Source: Cognatundibacterium luofuense (GTDB taxonomy: Bacteria; Pseudomonadota; Gammaproteobacteria; Burkholderiales; Burkholderiaceae_D). Taken from it: DNA of 64,000 nucleotides. The translations under genes and the position numbers were made by a program. Of this stretch, positions 27,551 through 36,914 are shown piece after piece (the stretch's first letter is position 1; every line of letters begins with the position of its first letter). The notes under the pieces were generated by a model. It ran no database searches. It was not told where the DNA came from and worked only from the letters and a program-made list of their open reading frames with translations. The stretch covers positions 186,001 through 250,000 of the forward strand of contig NZ_JAGSPN010000006.1 of assembly GCF_018139685.1 (NCBI RefSeq), written 5' to 3'.

Positions 27551-28624
27551 TCAGGCGTGTATCGGCACTGCGGGTGCAATGCCTGTTTTTTCGGAACTGA
27601 TGTTCAGATCAGCCATTCCCATGCCGAACAAATCTTTTGGATCCATCATTTCGGGAATCAGGTCCAGCATCGGGGTATCACGGTGCAGCACGAATTTTTC
27701 CAGATAGCGCATCGCAGAAAAATCTTCCAGCGCAAAACCGACGGAATCAAACACGGTGACTTGCGCGGCGCTCTGGCGGGCAGCAACGCTGCCGTTGACG
27801 ATGCGCCAGAATTCCGTCACCGGGAAATCGGCCGGCATTTGCTGCACTTCACCTTCAATTCTGGACTGCGGTTCGTATTCTACGACGACAAAGGCCTGAT
27901 GCAGAATATCTGCATGCAATTCTGTCTTGCCCGGACAGTCACCGCCAACGCCGTTAATGTGCATACCCGGTTCTATCATGTCCGGTGTCAGGATGGTGGC
28001 ATTGGTTTTGTCTGCGGTCACCGTGGTCACGATATCTGCACCGCGCACGGCTTCTGCTGTGGATGCAGCACGGATCAGGCGCAGCGACGGATAGCGGCTG
28101 CTCAGGTTACGGATCAGTTTTTCGGTTGCTGCCGGATCGACGTCGAACAAACGGATTTCGTTGATACCGAGCATGGTGTGGAAGGCAATCGCCTGAAATT
28201 CACTTTGTGCGCCATTGCCGATCAGCGCCATGCTGCGCGAATCCGGACGTGCCATATAGCGTGCTGCCAGCGCCGAAGTGGCAGCGGTGCGCAGTGCGGT
28301 GGTCAGAGTCAGTTCCGACAGCAGACGCGGATAGCCGGTATCCACATCGGCCAGTACGCCGAATGCAGTCACGGTCAGCAGACCGGCGTGGGTGTTTTTC
28401 GGATGGCCGTTCACGTATTTGAAGCTGTAATGGGTGCCGTCAGAAATCGGCATCAGTTCAATCACGCCAACCTCAGAATGGCTGGCAACGCGCGGGGTTT
28501 TGTCGAATTGTGACCAGCGCAGGTAATCCTCGCGGATCATTTCTGCCATACGGGAAATCGCCGTTTCCGGTCTGGCTTGTTGTAAATGCTTTTGTAATTC
28601 TCTGGTGCCGATATAGCTAACCAT
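27551..28624 (-). CDS. Ornithine cyclodeaminase
   Basis: NAD-dependent enzyme of the mu-crystallin family converting ornithine directly to proline and ammonia. It is 357 aa from ATG 28624, with CAGGAGAAC upstream. The Rossmann motif MALIGNGAQSEFQA and the substrate region GGDCPGKTELH with catalytic Asp are typical of true ornithine cyclodeaminases rather than of ketimine reductases, and the arginase neighbour supports this. First gene of the catabolic unit. Confidence 0.94.
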   Translation of the reverse strand: MVSYIGTRELQKHLQQARPETAISRMAEMIREDYLRWSQFDKTPRVASHSEVGVIELMPISDGTHYSFKYVNGHPKNTHAGLLTVTAFGVLADVDTGYPRLLSELTLTTALRTAATSALAARYMARPDSRSMALIGNGAQSEFQAIAFHTMLGINEIRLFDVDPAATEKLIRNLSSRYPSLRLIRAASTAEAVRGADIVTTVTADKTNATILTPDMIEPGMHINGVGGDCPGKTELHADILHQAFVVVEYEPQSRIEGEVQQMPADFPVTEFWRIVNGSVAARQSAAQVTVFDSVGFALEDFSAMRYLEKFVLHRDTPMLDLIPEMMDPKDLFGMGMADLNISSEKTGIAPAVPIHA

Positions 28625-28718
28625 GATTGTTCTCCTGATCGTTATAGATAGTGAGAACACAGCCAATGAACTTAGCCCGGTCGTGCGGGCATGTCCCGAA
28701 GCCGTTGCGAGATTTATG

Positions 28719-28733
28719 AAATCTTCAATTTCG
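28719..28733. promoter_or_regulatory. Small palindrome near the ornithine cyclodeaminase promoter
   Basis: GAAATcttcaATTTC, flanked by TGCGA/TCGCA, is an A/T-rich inverted repeat of the type bound by Lrp/AsnC proteins, in the 323-bp divergent promoter region. Confidence 0.4.
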
Positions 28734-28868
28734 CAAAAGCCTCCTGCATTCGCGCGGAGTGCAGTGAGATTGTCGTGTTCCGTAGAATATTGTAGCCACG
28801 GGACGAAATAATTAGATTGCTAAATACCATGTTATTCGGCAAGATAAGGAAATAAGGTTTCATGGTTT

Positions 28869-28893
28869 ATGAAATTTCGTCTGAAAATTTCAT
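28869..28893. promoter_or_regulatory. Perfect 9-bp inverted repeat upstream of the Lrp-type gene
   Basis: ATGAAATTT and AAATTTCAT, separated by 7 bp, make a 25-bp operator-like palindrome 55 bp before the regulator's start codon. It is a likely self-binding site of the divergently placed Lrp/AsnC protein. Confidence 0.6.
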
Positions 28894-28947
28894 ATTTCAT
28901 TCTGATGACAAAATTATGCTGTTTTGCAGCAAAAATCCGGAGGTTTT

Positions 28948-29415
28948 GTGGATCACTACGATCAGAGTATTTTGCGCATCCTGCAGGAAGATGGTCGCAC
29001 CAGTAATCTGCACTTGTCTGAGCGCATCCATTTATCGCCGCCGCAAACCCTGCGCAGGGTGCGGGCGCTGGAAGAAAAAGGCGTTATCCGTTCTTATGTG
29101 GCGCAGATTAATCCGGAATCGGTAGGGCTGGGCGTGATGGCGTTTGTGAATCTGTCGCTGGACCGTGAACAATTCCGCAATGTGCGGGAAGTGGAGGGCA
29201 AGCTGAAAGCGTTTGAAAACGTGATCGAATGCCACACGATTTCCGGCGACTTTGACTACATTCTGAAAGTGGTCGCGGCGGATCTGAAAAGCCTGTCGCA
29301 GTTTCTGACCGATACGCTGATGCAGGTGCCGGGCGTCGCATCGCTGCGTTCCATGATTTGTATGGAAGAAATCAAACCACCGAGCGGCTTGCCGATTACC
29401 GAAGAATACCGCTGA
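28948..29415 (+). CDS. Lrp/AsnC-family transcriptional regulator
   Basis: 155-aa regulator. The N-terminal winged helix (YDQSILRILQEDGRTSNLHLSERIHLSPPQTLRRVRALEEKG in pieces) is followed by a RAM ligand-binding domain (ECHTISGDFDYILKVVA; MQVPGVASLRS). The best start is GTG 28948, four bases after GGAGG; an upstream TTG at 28924 has no ribosome binding site. Divergent from the ornithine cyclodeaminase-arginase unit, it most likely activates or represses that unit in response to ornithine, arginine or proline, as is common for this layout. Confidence 0.93.
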   Translation: MDHYDQSILRILQEDGRTSNLHLSERIHLSPPQTLRRVRALEEKGVIRSYVAQINPESVGLGVMAFVNLSLDREQFRNVREVEGKLKAFENVIECHTISGDFDYILKVVAADLKSLSQFLTDTLMQVPGVASLRSMICMEEIKPPSGLPITEEYR

Positions 29416-29434
29416 AACACCGTACTCAGCCGCC

Positions 29435-29545
29435 GGCGATTGTGCAGCGATCGTCATCAGGCAATTACGGAGGCCCGGACTTTCTACCGACGACAGCGCA
29501 ATCGCTGTGCAGAACACCGCATTTGAGGCATTTTTGGCCTGTTTT
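29435..29545 (-). repeat. Dispersed intergenic repeat, copy C
   Basis: Reverse orientation. Read on the minus strand it runs CCAAAAATGCCTCAAATGCGG, core CGTCGGTAGAAAGT (29479-29492), then TGATGACGATCGCTGCACA. AGCGAT and ATCGCT around the core can pair. It lies between two convergent genes, just before their shared terminator. Confidence 0.8.
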
Positions 29546-29590
29546 GCGCTGCCAGCCGGTCACAGCGAGGATCAAAGCAGGTATAAAAGA

Positions 29591-29625
29591 AAAGCACCGC
29601 AGACCATGACAGTCTGCGGTGCTTT
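29591..29625. terminator. Bidirectional terminator between the Lrp gene and the 70-aa gene
   Basis: Perfect 14-bp stem AAAGCACCGCAGAC/GTCTGCGGTGCTTT with a 7-nt loop, and T-rich flanks on both strands. Confidence 0.92.
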
Positions 29626-29672
29626 ATTCTGCTCGCCGGCGACTTGGCGGGTATGCCGGCGGATGGTCGTGA

Positions 29673-29885
29673 TTAGCGAACCACCACGAAGCGGAATACG
29701 AACTTGCGGAATGCGCGGTAGCTCTGGCCCAGTTTCTGGAAAGCCGGTGTTGCAGCGTCCAGATTGCCGCCGTCTTTCAGGAATTCTGCTTTGAATTCTT
29801 CGTAAGCCGCTTCCAGTACGGTGGCCAGCTGGTGGTTGTACAGACGGCCATAGTTCATCAGGCGGCGACGTTGACGTAATTTCAT
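29673..29885 (-). CDS. Unrecognised 70-aa basic protein
   Basis: Small, strongly basic at both ends (MKLRQRRRLMNYGR and AFRKFVFRFVVVR), with an acidic helix between (EAAYEEFKAEFLKDGG). ATG 29885 has AAAGGAAAA upstream. It starts 35 bp after ubiH and is the last gene of amgK-murU-ubiH-orf70. No signal peptide. Family not recognised; real because of its start context, codon use and own terminator. Confidence 0.7.
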   Translation of the reverse strand: MKLRQRRRLMNYGRLYNHQLATVLEAAYEEFKAEFLKDGGNLDAATPAFQKLGQSYRAFRKFVFRFVVVR

Positions 29886-29920
29886 CGTATTTTCCTTTAT
29901 AAAAAATTCCGGCAAGGCGC

Positions 29921-31087
29921 TCAGTTGCGCCAGCCGTACATCATATGCCCCGCCAGCGCATGTCTGGCAGGAGGCAACATATCCAGTAAGGCCAGTCCGG
30001 AGCCTAGCAGCGTTTGCCGCAGGCTGCCGTCCGGCGAACTGGCAAAAATTCTGGCCAGCGTATCGGTCAGACCGATGGTCAGCTGGCGGTCGGTGCCGCG
30101 CAGGCGCATGAAATCCTGAATCGCCGCTTCGGTTTGCGTGCCGTTTTGCAGAATGGCGCGTGCCAGCACGCTTACATCACGTAAGCCCAGATTCAAACCT
30201 TGTCCGGCAACCGGATGCAGGGTTTGCGCTGCATTGCCTATGCTGACAATACGGGTGCTGGCGCTGTGCTGGGCATTCAGCCCGAGCGGAAACGCATTGC
30301 GCGCACTGATACTGCTGATGCTGCCCAGACGCTGTCCGAACGCTTGCTGCAGGGCGGCGCAGAACGCTGCGTCATCCAGCTGCATTAACTGTTCCGCCAG
30401 TTCAGGGCGGACACACCAGACCAGCGCGTAGCCGTCGTCTTCCGGCAATAATGCCAGCGGGCCCTGATCGGTAAAGCGTTCAAATGCACGGTGCGCAATG
30501 CTGCCACTGAAACAGACATGCGCAATCACGGCAGTCTGGCCGTAATCGCGACGCTGACCACGCGCTTCCTGATCGGTAAACGTACCGCCTTCAGCCTGAA
30601 TCACCATGCCGGCGGCGTACTGACGGGTTTGGCCATCGGCGCTGATGGTCTGAATCTGCACATGATCATGCTGCTCCTGCAAGCCGGTGATTTTTACCGG
30701 CCGCAAAAACTGCAGCTTACTTGGCTGCAAAGCCTGCTCCAGAGGGCGGATGATGTCGCCGTAACGCGCCACATAACCGAGTGCAGGCAGCTGGTAATCG
30801 TCATGGCGGATCAGCGTGCGGCCGAAATGCCCGCGCCGCGAAACATGAATTTCATGAATAGCGGTCGCCCGCACCGGCCAGCCACCGGCTTGTTCCAGAA
30901 TCTGGCGACTGCCGGCAGACAGCGCAATCGTACGCACATCCTGCTGCGACTGTTCTGCGGTTTTCGCATCGAATACCGCAATCCGCGCCGCCGGAAAGCC
31001 GCCGCGTATCAGTAAGGAAGCGAGTGCCTGACCGGCTGGTCCGGCACCTGCAATTGCAATGTCTGCATCATTCAGTATCGCTGTCAT
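29921..31087 (-). CDS. ubiH: UbiH/UbiF-family FAD-dependent monooxygenase
   Basis: 388-aa flavoprotein hydroxylase of ubiquinone biosynthesis. FAD motifs: the dinucleotide site IAGAGPAGQALASLL at residues 12-26, DVRTIALSAGS (DxRT motif of ubiquinone hydroxylases) and IGNAAQTLHPVAGQGLNLGLRD near residue 280. Which ring position it hydroxylates cannot be told, since UbiH, UbiF and UbiI look alike. It lies 74 bp downstream of murU on the same strand. Ribosome binding site weak. Confidence 0.92.
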   Translation of the reverse strand: MTAILNDADIAIAGAGPAGQALASLLIRGGFPAARIAVFDAKTAEQSQQDVRTIALSAGSRQILEQAGGWPVRATAIHEIHVSRRGHFGRTLIRHDDYQLPALGYVARYGDIIRPLEQALQPSKLQFLRPVKITGLQEQHDHVQIQTISADGQTRQYAAGMVIQAEGGTFTDQEARGQRRDYGQTAVIAHVCFSGSIAHRAFERFTDQGPLALLPEDDGYALVWCVRPELAEQLMQLDDAAFCAALQQAFGQRLGSISSISARNAFPLGLNAQHSASTRIVSIGNAAQTLHPVAGQGLNLGLRDVSVLARAILQNGTQTEAAIQDFMRLRGTDRQLTIGLTDTLARIFASSPDGSLRQTLLGSGLALLDMLPPARHALAGHMMYGWRN

Positions 31088-31161
31088 GCTGAAATTCCAT
31101 CATCTTCGGTGCGCGCATCATGCCACGCGCTGCCGGTTTCTGCTTTGCCCGCAGACAAGTT

Positions 31162-31875
31162 TCAGATCGCCGGACGGAATGGCTGATTCAATTGCGCCAG
31201 TTGTTCCGGTGTGCCGACATTATGCCAGTCGCCGCGATACAGCTCGCCGCCTATGCGTCCCTGATCAATCAGTTCACGCAGCAGCGGGCCGAGTTTCGCG
31301 TAATTGCCGGCGGGAATCTGGCGGAACATTTCCGGCCGATAGACGCCGATATTCGCAAAGGTGTAACGCGGTTCGCCTTCATTGCTGAGACCCATCAGGT
31401 TCAGTGCAAAGTCGCCCAGCGGATGGAAGTCCGGATTTTTGACCATGTACAGCCAGGCCAGATCGCGCTCGTCTTCCGGCAGCGGATTGCCCCACGGATC
31501 TTCATCTTCCAGCGTATTCAGACATTCGCGGAAATCGAAGTGCGGGATATAAATATCGGCAGACACCACCACAAACGGCTCATCACCGAGCAAAGGCAGC
31601 GCGGTCGCGATGCCACCTGCGGTTTCCAGCGCTTCCGCTTCGCGTGAGTAAGTGATGCTGGCGCCGAACTGACTGCCGTCGCCGAGCGTATCTTCAATCT
31701 GCTGACCGAGGTAAGCATGGTTGATGACGATCTCGGTAATACCGGCTTTGACCAGATTCAGAATATGCCAGACGATCAGCGGTCGGCCGCGCACTTTCAG
31801 CAAAGGCTTGGGCGTGCTGTCGGTCAGCGGACGCATGCGTTCGCCGCGTCCGGCGGCAAGTAACATGGCTTTCAT
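31162..31875 (-). CDS. murU: N-acetylmuramate 1-phosphate uridylyltransferase
   Basis: 237-aa nucleotidyltransferase. The activation motif LLAAGRGERMRPLTDSTPKPLL is at the N-terminus and the DWHNVGTPEQL motif at the C-terminus. MurU makes UDP-MurNAc from MurNAc-1-P in the peptidoglycan recycling route that bypasses de novo synthesis and gives intrinsic fosfomycin tolerance. ATG 31875 follows GAGG, 7 bp after the amgK stop. The pair amgK-murU is diagnostic. Confidence 0.93.
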   Translation of the reverse strand: MKAMLLAAGRGERMRPLTDSTPKPLLKVRGRPLIVWHILNLVKAGITEIVINHAYLGQQIEDTLGDGSQFGASITYSREAEALETAGGIATALPLLGDEPFVVVSADIYIPHFDFRECLNTLEDEDPWGNPLPEDERDLAWLYMVKNPDFHPLGDFALNLMGLSNEGEPRYTFANIGVYRPEMFRQIPAGNYAKLGPLLRELIDQGRIGGELYRGDWHNVGTPEQLAQLNQPFRPAI

Positions 31876-31882
31876 TGCGGCC

Positions 31883-32929
31883 TCAGAAGGTATAACCGAC
31901 CTGGGTGGCGCTGCCTTCCAGTTCTTCAATCAGACGCCACAGCGGTACCAGCTCTTTATAGCGATTGGTGGTGCGGCGAATGTAATCCATGACGGTAGGA
32001 ATATCGTCCAGATACTGGGTTTTGCCATCGCGGTGGGCGAGGCGGGTGAAAATGCCCAGAATTTTCAGGTGGCGCTGCAAGCCCATCCATTCGAAATCAC
32101 GGTAGAACGCATCCACATCGTTCGACAATGGCAGACCGGCTTTGCGCGCCATTTCCCAGTAACGGATCGCCCAGTCCAGCACCAGTTCTTCGTCCCACTG
32201 AATGTAGGCGTCGCGCAGCAGCGAGACTGCGTCATAGGTAATCGGGCCGTATACCGCATCCTGGAAATCAACGATGCCGGGATTGCCTTTGTCCATCCAC
32301 ATCAGATTGCGCGAATGGTAATCGCGGTGCACGAATACCTGCGGCTGGGCGAGGGCGCTGGCCAGAATCTGGTCAAACACTTTGTTCAGCGTGGCTTGTT
32401 GTTTTTCATCCAGCGTTTTGCCCAGATGGCGGCCGATATACCACTCGGTAAAAATACCCAGTTCGCGTGACAGGAAAGCGCGGTCATATTCCGGCAGCAC
32501 ATCCGGCTGGCTTTGCGTCTGCATCAGCACCAGTGTGGATAGCGCATCCAGATACAGTTTGTGTGTGGTATCGGGATTCAGAATTTGTGCATAGGTGTGC
32601 TGACCCAGATCGGTGACCAGCAGGAAGCCTTGTTCCAGATCACTGGCCAGTACGTCCGGCACGGTCAGATTCATGCTTTTCAGCAGCGCTGCGACTTTGA
32701 TATAGCCGGCAGAATTTTCGGTTGCCGGTGGCGCATCCACGGCGATCAGGCTGCCGCCGGTGCTGGTCTGAACACGGTAAAAGCGGCGGAAACTGGCATC
32801 CGAAGACGCACTTTGCAGGGTATCCGGCAACAGATCGTGGCCTTGCAGGCTGCTCAGCCATAATTGCAGATCATTGCGGCGTGCAGCCGCATCCGGCGCA
32901 GTCGCCTGAGAGGAAGTTGGGGAAGTCAT
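31883..32929 (-). CDS. amgK: Anomeric MurNAc/GlcNAc kinase AmgK
   Basis: 348-aa kinase of the aminoglycoside phosphotransferase fold that phosphorylates MurNAc and GlcNAc at C1. The catalytic loop FVHRDYHSRNLMW lies near residue 205 and the metal-binding IVDFQDA a little later. It feeds MurU. The start codon at 32929 is back-to-back with the lptD promoter region. The 148 bp to the lptD start codon hold a TATAAT box at 32994-32999, so the two units share a short divergent control region. Confidence 0.93.
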   Translation of the reverse strand: MTSPTSSQATAPDAAARRNDLQLWLSSLQGHDLLPDTLQSASSDASFRRFYRVQTSTGGSLIAVDAPPATENSAGYIKVAALLKSMNLTVPDVLASDLEQGFLLVTDLGQHTYAQILNPDTTHKLYLDALSTLVLMQTQSQPDVLPEYDRAFLSRELGIFTEWYIGRHLGKTLDEKQQATLNKVFDQILASALAQPQVFVHRDYHSRNLMWMDKGNPGIVDFQDAVYGPITYDAVSLLRDAYIQWDEELVLDWAIRYWEMARKAGLPLSNDVDAFYRDFEWMGLQRHLKILGIFTRLAHRDGKTQYLDDIPTVMDYIRRTTNRYKELVPLWRLIEELEGSATQVGYTF

Positions 32930-32993
32930 GAGTAATATTGCAAAGAAAACTGTTTATGATGCAAGTTCGGATGGTTTCGCTGACATTTCACCT

Positions 32994-32999
32994 ATAATA
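32994..32999 (+). promoter_or_regulatory. -10 element upstream of lptD
   Basis: Perfect TATAAT, 79 bp before the chosen lptD start. No convincing -35 is visible at 16-18 bp. Confidence 0.45.
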
Positions 33000-33077
33000 A
33001 GCGGCTCATTTTCCGTCAGTCCGCCATCGGGCAGCACTGCCGGATCGCTTGCAGAAATGTCAGGATCGTCAATTTAC

Positions 33078-35333
33078 ATGCGCAGCAAACCTCTATTATC
33101 GCATTCGCCGCTCTGGTTTCCTACTGTTCCGGCGATTATCGCTTCGGTCCTGTTACCGGCGGCGCTGGCACATGCTCAGAGTCAGGAGCAGGCTAAGCTG
33201 GCAACTCCCGCACCAGCGACGTTTGCCGAGGATATTGCACAGCGCCGCAGTTCAGCTGCGAATCCCGTGAAGCCGGAACCGCCGCTGGAAGTAACCGCAC
33301 TGAAAGTCTGGGGACGCACCGATCGCTTTGTTCACTTTGAAAAAGAAGTGGAAATGACACGCGGCAATATGCGTCTGACAGCAGATAAGGCAACTTACCG
33401 TTTTCTCGAAGATGAAGCCGAGGCCGAAGGTCAGGTCAGCCTGACCCGCAACGGCGATTGCTATGACGGTGACCGCGTACGTGTGCAGCTTGAACGCAGC
33501 ACCGGCTTTGTTGAAAATCCGGTTTATCGTCTGGTGCGCAATCATGCGCAGGGACAGGCGAAGCGCATCGATTTTCTGGATGAAGAACGTTCGGTTGTAC
33601 ATCAGGGAACCTACAGTACCTGTCAGGGTGTGAGTCCCGACTGGTATCTGAAAACAGAAACGCTGCAGCTGGATACCGGTCTGGATACGGGAACCGCAAG
33701 CCGTTCTGTGTTGTATTTCAAAGATACGCCGATTCTGGTGGCGCCGTCGATTACTTTTCCGCTGTCCAGCGCACGTCACTCCGGCTTTCTGCCGCCGGTG
33801 ACCGGTGCGACTTCTAAAGGCGGTGTTGAATTCGGTTTGCCGTACTACTGGAATATCGCTCCGAACCGCGATGTGACGCTGTATCCGAAAATTATCAGCC
33901 GTCGTGGTTTGCAACTGGGAGCGGAAGCGCGCTATCTGGGTGAGCAATACCGCGGCGAATCAACGCTTGAGGGTATCGTCGGCGATCGTCAGACCAGCAC
34001 GAACCGCTATGCGCTGACATCCCTGCATGAGCAGTATCTGATGCCGGATCTGAAATTATCGTGGAACCTGAACATGGCTTCCGATGACAATTATCCGACC
34101 GATTTTTCGAATTCGATTACCAAAACCTCGGTTCGTCTGCTGCCGCGCGATCTGCAGCTGAGTTACGGTGGTTCGTTCTGGAGTGCCTCGTTTCAGGCCA
34201 GCGGTTATCAGGTGCTGCAGGATGTGAATGCACCGATTACGCGGCCGTATGACCGCTTGCCACAGTTGCAGTTGCATGCAGAACAACTGGATGTCGCCGG
34301 TTTTGATATGAGTGTCGACACCATGCTGACACGCTTCTGGCACCCGGATCTGGTGCGCGGCGACCGTGCTGTTGTTGCCGCCAACCTGTCGCTGCCTTTC
34401 GTGCGTTCCGGCTATTTCATTAAACCGGCTGTCAGTGTCCATGCCACCAATTATCATCTGGTGAATCCGTCGGAGAAGCAGGATGCGGATGCGCATCGTA
34501 TCGTACCGATATTCTCTCTCGACAGCGGCCTGGTGTTTGAACGCGATACCCGTTTGTTCGGACGTGATTTCACGCAAACGCTGGAACCGCGTCTGTATTA
34601 CGTGAATATTCCGTATCGTGATCAGAGTCGCCTGCCAAACTTTGACAGTGCCCCTGCCGACTTTAACTTTGCCCAGATTTTCACGGAAAACCGCTTCGTC
34701 GGTCAGGATCGTATCGGTGATGCGAATCAGGTGACCACGGCGCTGGTATCCCGCTATCTGGAAAGTGATGGTTCCGAACGCCTGAAACTGGCGGTTGGTC
34801 AGCGCTTTTATTTTAATCATCAGCGCGTAACGCTGGACAATACACCAAGTCCGAGCCGGTCAGATTTATTGCTGGCGGCAACCGGTCGCTGGTCATCCAC
34901 ACTGAGCGGCGATCTGGCATTTCAGCTGAGCCAGAGTAACCGTCGCGCTATTCAGACCAGCTACTCTGTGCAATGGCAACCGGAAGCGAAAAAGGTGCTG
35001 AATCTCGGATATCGTTTCCAGCGTGATTCGCTGGAGCAAGTCGATATTTCCGGTCAGTGGCCGCTCGCCGACCGTTTATACGGTGTCGGAAGGTTGAATT
35101 ATTCTCTGATGGATAAACGTATCGTCGACGGTATTGCCGGACTGGAATATAAGGCTGATTGCTGGTCGCTGCGTTTTGTGGCCCAGCGTTTTGCCACCAG
35201 CAGTACCACCAGCAATACCGGATTTGCATTGCAGCTGGAACTGACGGGTCTGGCACGCCTTGGCGTCGGCGGAAATCCGCTGGAATCGCTGAAACGGAAT
35301 ATTGCCGGTTATCAGTCTGTTTCAGAACGTTAA
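33078..35333 (+). CDS. lptD: LPS-assembly protein LptD
   Basis: Outer-membrane protein that inserts lipopolysaccharide into the outer leaflet with LptE. It is 751 aa from ATG 33078, which places a clean signal peptide at the N-terminus (ending LAHAQ). The frame opens earlier (32928, with another ATG at 33057), but those residues are not signal-like. The periplasmic beta-jellyroll (LptA/OstA-like, about residues 70-200) is followed by a 26-strand barrel. Only three cysteines are seen (NGDCYDG, YSTCQG, KADCWS), against four in E. coli. First of lptD-surA-pdxA-rsmA-pgi. Confidence 0.95.
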   Translation: MRSKPLLSHSPLWFPTVPAIIASVLLPAALAHAQSQEQAKLATPAPATFAEDIAQRRSSAANPVKPEPPLEVTALKVWGRTDRFVHFEKEVEMTRGNMRLTADKATYRFLEDEAEAEGQVSLTRNGDCYDGDRVRVQLERSTGFVENPVYRLVRNHAQGQAKRIDFLDEERSVVHQGTYSTCQGVSPDWYLKTETLQLDTGLDTGTASRSVLYFKDTPILVAPSITFPLSSARHSGFLPPVTGATSKGGVEFGLPYYWNIAPNRDVTLYPKIISRRGLQLGAEARYLGEQYRGESTLEGIVGDRQTSTNRYALTSLHEQYLMPDLKLSWNLNMASDDNYPTDFSNSITKTSVRLLPRDLQLSYGGSFWSASFQASGYQVLQDVNAPITRPYDRLPQLQLHAEQLDVAGFDMSVDTMLTRFWHPDLVRGDRAVVAANLSLPFVRSGYFIKPAVSVHATNYHLVNPSEKQDADAHRIVPIFSLDSGLVFERDTRLFGRDFTQTLEPRLYYVNIPYRDQSRLPNFDSAPADFNFAQIFTENRFVGQDRIGDANQVTTALVSRYLESDGSERLKLAVGQRFYFNHQRVTLDNTPSPSRSDLLLAATGRWSSTLSGDLAFQLSQSNRRAIQTSYSVQWQPEAKKVLNLGYRFQRDSLEQVDISGQWPLADRLYGVGRLNYSLMDKRIVDGIAGLEYKADCWSLRFVAQRFATSSTTSNTGFALQLELTGLARLGVGGNPLESLKRNIAGYQSVSER

Positions 35334-35561
35334 TCAACGGATATCATGCTGGCTGTCGGCTGCCACCGGCTAACTGATGGCAGAAAATACATTTTGTCCG
35401 CATGAACCGTGATGCGGTACTACCGGAATCAGTTGCCGTGCCGCTGCTGTTTCCGGTTTATGAATTGCCTGTCAGCGTGTATATTGCAGGCTTTGTGCTT
35501 TAAGAGGGCGTTTTGCCCGGGTTGCTTCAATCAACTATTATTTATGCGACAATTTTTCTTC

Positions 35562-36914
35562 ATGAAACAACGCACTCTGTTTTCCCTGATCGCAGTATCA
35601 GCCGGTTTGTTCGCGCAATCTCCCGCCATCGCTCAACTGAAGCCGGCAACCTCGGTTTCTGCACCTGTCAGCAAACCGAAGCTGGTGAACAGTATTGTGG
35701 TGGTCGTCAATGATGAAGTAATCACCCGTCAGGAATTAAATGAGCAGATCAGCGCGCTGGAAAAACGGCTGAAAGCACAAGGAACGCAGCCGCCAAATCG
35801 TGCCGAACTCGAGAAACAACTGGTCGAGCGCATGATTCTGGACCGTGCGCAAATTCAGCTGGCAAAAGAAAACGGTATGCGTGTTGATGATCTGACACTG
35901 GACCGCACGCTGGTCAAAATGGCAGAACAAAACAAAATGTCTCTGCAGGATATGCGTAACCAGATCGAACGTGAAGGTACGCCATACGCAAAATTCCGCG
36001 AAGAAATCCGCGATGAAATTATGATGCAGCGGATTCGTGACCGCGAAGTTGAAAGCAAGCTGTTTATTTCTGAAAGCGAAGTTGATAACTATCTCGCTCA
36101 GGAAACTGCCGGTAAAGCGGCGAAGCAGGAATTGAACCTGGCGCACATTCTGGTACGCCTGCCGGAGAATGCGACAGCGGAACAGATTGCCGCAAAACGC
36201 GCACGTGCTGAAGAAGTCGTCACAAAACTGCAGGCCGGTGAAGATTTCGGTCGTCTGGCAATTACCTATTCCGACAGCGCTGAAGCGCTGAAGGGCGGCG
36301 ATATCGGCTGGCGCGAACAGGACAAAATTCCGCAACTGTTCCTTGATGCAGTGGCAAAACTGCAGCCGGGTCAGGCCTCGGCGATTATCCGCAGCGCGAA
36401 TGGTTTCCACATTCTGAAACTGAATGGTAAGCGTACTAATGACGGCAAAGCAGGCAGCGATCTGGTGCAGCAATCACGCGTGCGTCATATTCTGATCAAA
36501 CCAACGCAGATTGTGCCGGACGCGGAAGTACGTCAGAAACTGGCGGATCTGAAAAAGAAAATTGAAGCAGGACAAATCTCCTTTGAAGATGCGGCGAAAG
36601 CTAATTCTGTCGACAGTTCTGCTGCTAAAGGCGGTGAACTGGGCTGGATTTTCCCAGGCGATGCACTGGTACCGGAATTCGAGCAAGCGATGAACAAGCT
36701 CAAAGTGAATGAAATCAGTGATCCGGTACAAACCCAGTTTGGCTATCATCTGATTCAGGTGCTGGAGCGCAAATCGGACGAGCAATCGAAAGACCGCAAA
36801 CGTGCAGCTGCACGTCAGGCGCTGCGTGAACGTAAGTTCGATGAAGCACTGCAGGAATGGTTGCGCGAACTGCGTGACAAAACTTATGTTGAATACCGTA
36901 CGGAAGAAAAATAA
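35562..36914 (+). CDS. surA: Periplasmic chaperone and peptidyl-prolyl isomerase SurA
   Basis: 450-aa periplasmic chaperone for outer-membrane barrel proteins including LptD. Signal peptide ends SPAIA (about residue 22). Then come the N-terminal chaperone domain ([22 protein letters not shown] in part) and two parvulin domains ([11 protein letters not shown]... at about 190-285; RVRHILIKP... at about 305-405), and a C-terminal helix. ATG 35562 chosen for the signal peptide; ATG 35544 is an alternative, and neither has a clear ribosome binding site. The stop overlaps the pdxA start (TAATG). The 228-bp lptD-surA gap has no gene. Confidence 0.96.
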   Translation: MKQRTLFSLIAVSAGLFAQSPAIAQLKPATSVSAPVSKPKLVNSIVVVVNDEVITRQELNEQISALEKRLKAQGTQPPNRAELEKQLVERMILDRAQIQLAKENGMRVDDLTLDRTLVKMAEQNKMSLQDMRNQIEREGTPYAKFREEIRDEIMMQRIRDREVESKLFISESEVDNYLAQETAGKAAKQELNLAHILVRLPENATAEQIAAKRARAEEVVTKLQAGEDFGRLAITYSDSAEALKGGDIGWREQDKIPQLFLDAVAKLQPGQASAIIRSANGFHILKLNGKRTNDGKAGSDLVQQSRVRHILIKPTQIVPDAEVRQKLADLKKKIEAGQISFEDAAKANSVDSSAAKGGELGWIFPGDALVPEFEQAMNKLKVNEISDPVQTQFGYHLIQVLERKSDEQSKDRKRAAARQALRERKFDEALQEWLRELRDKTYVEYRTEEK

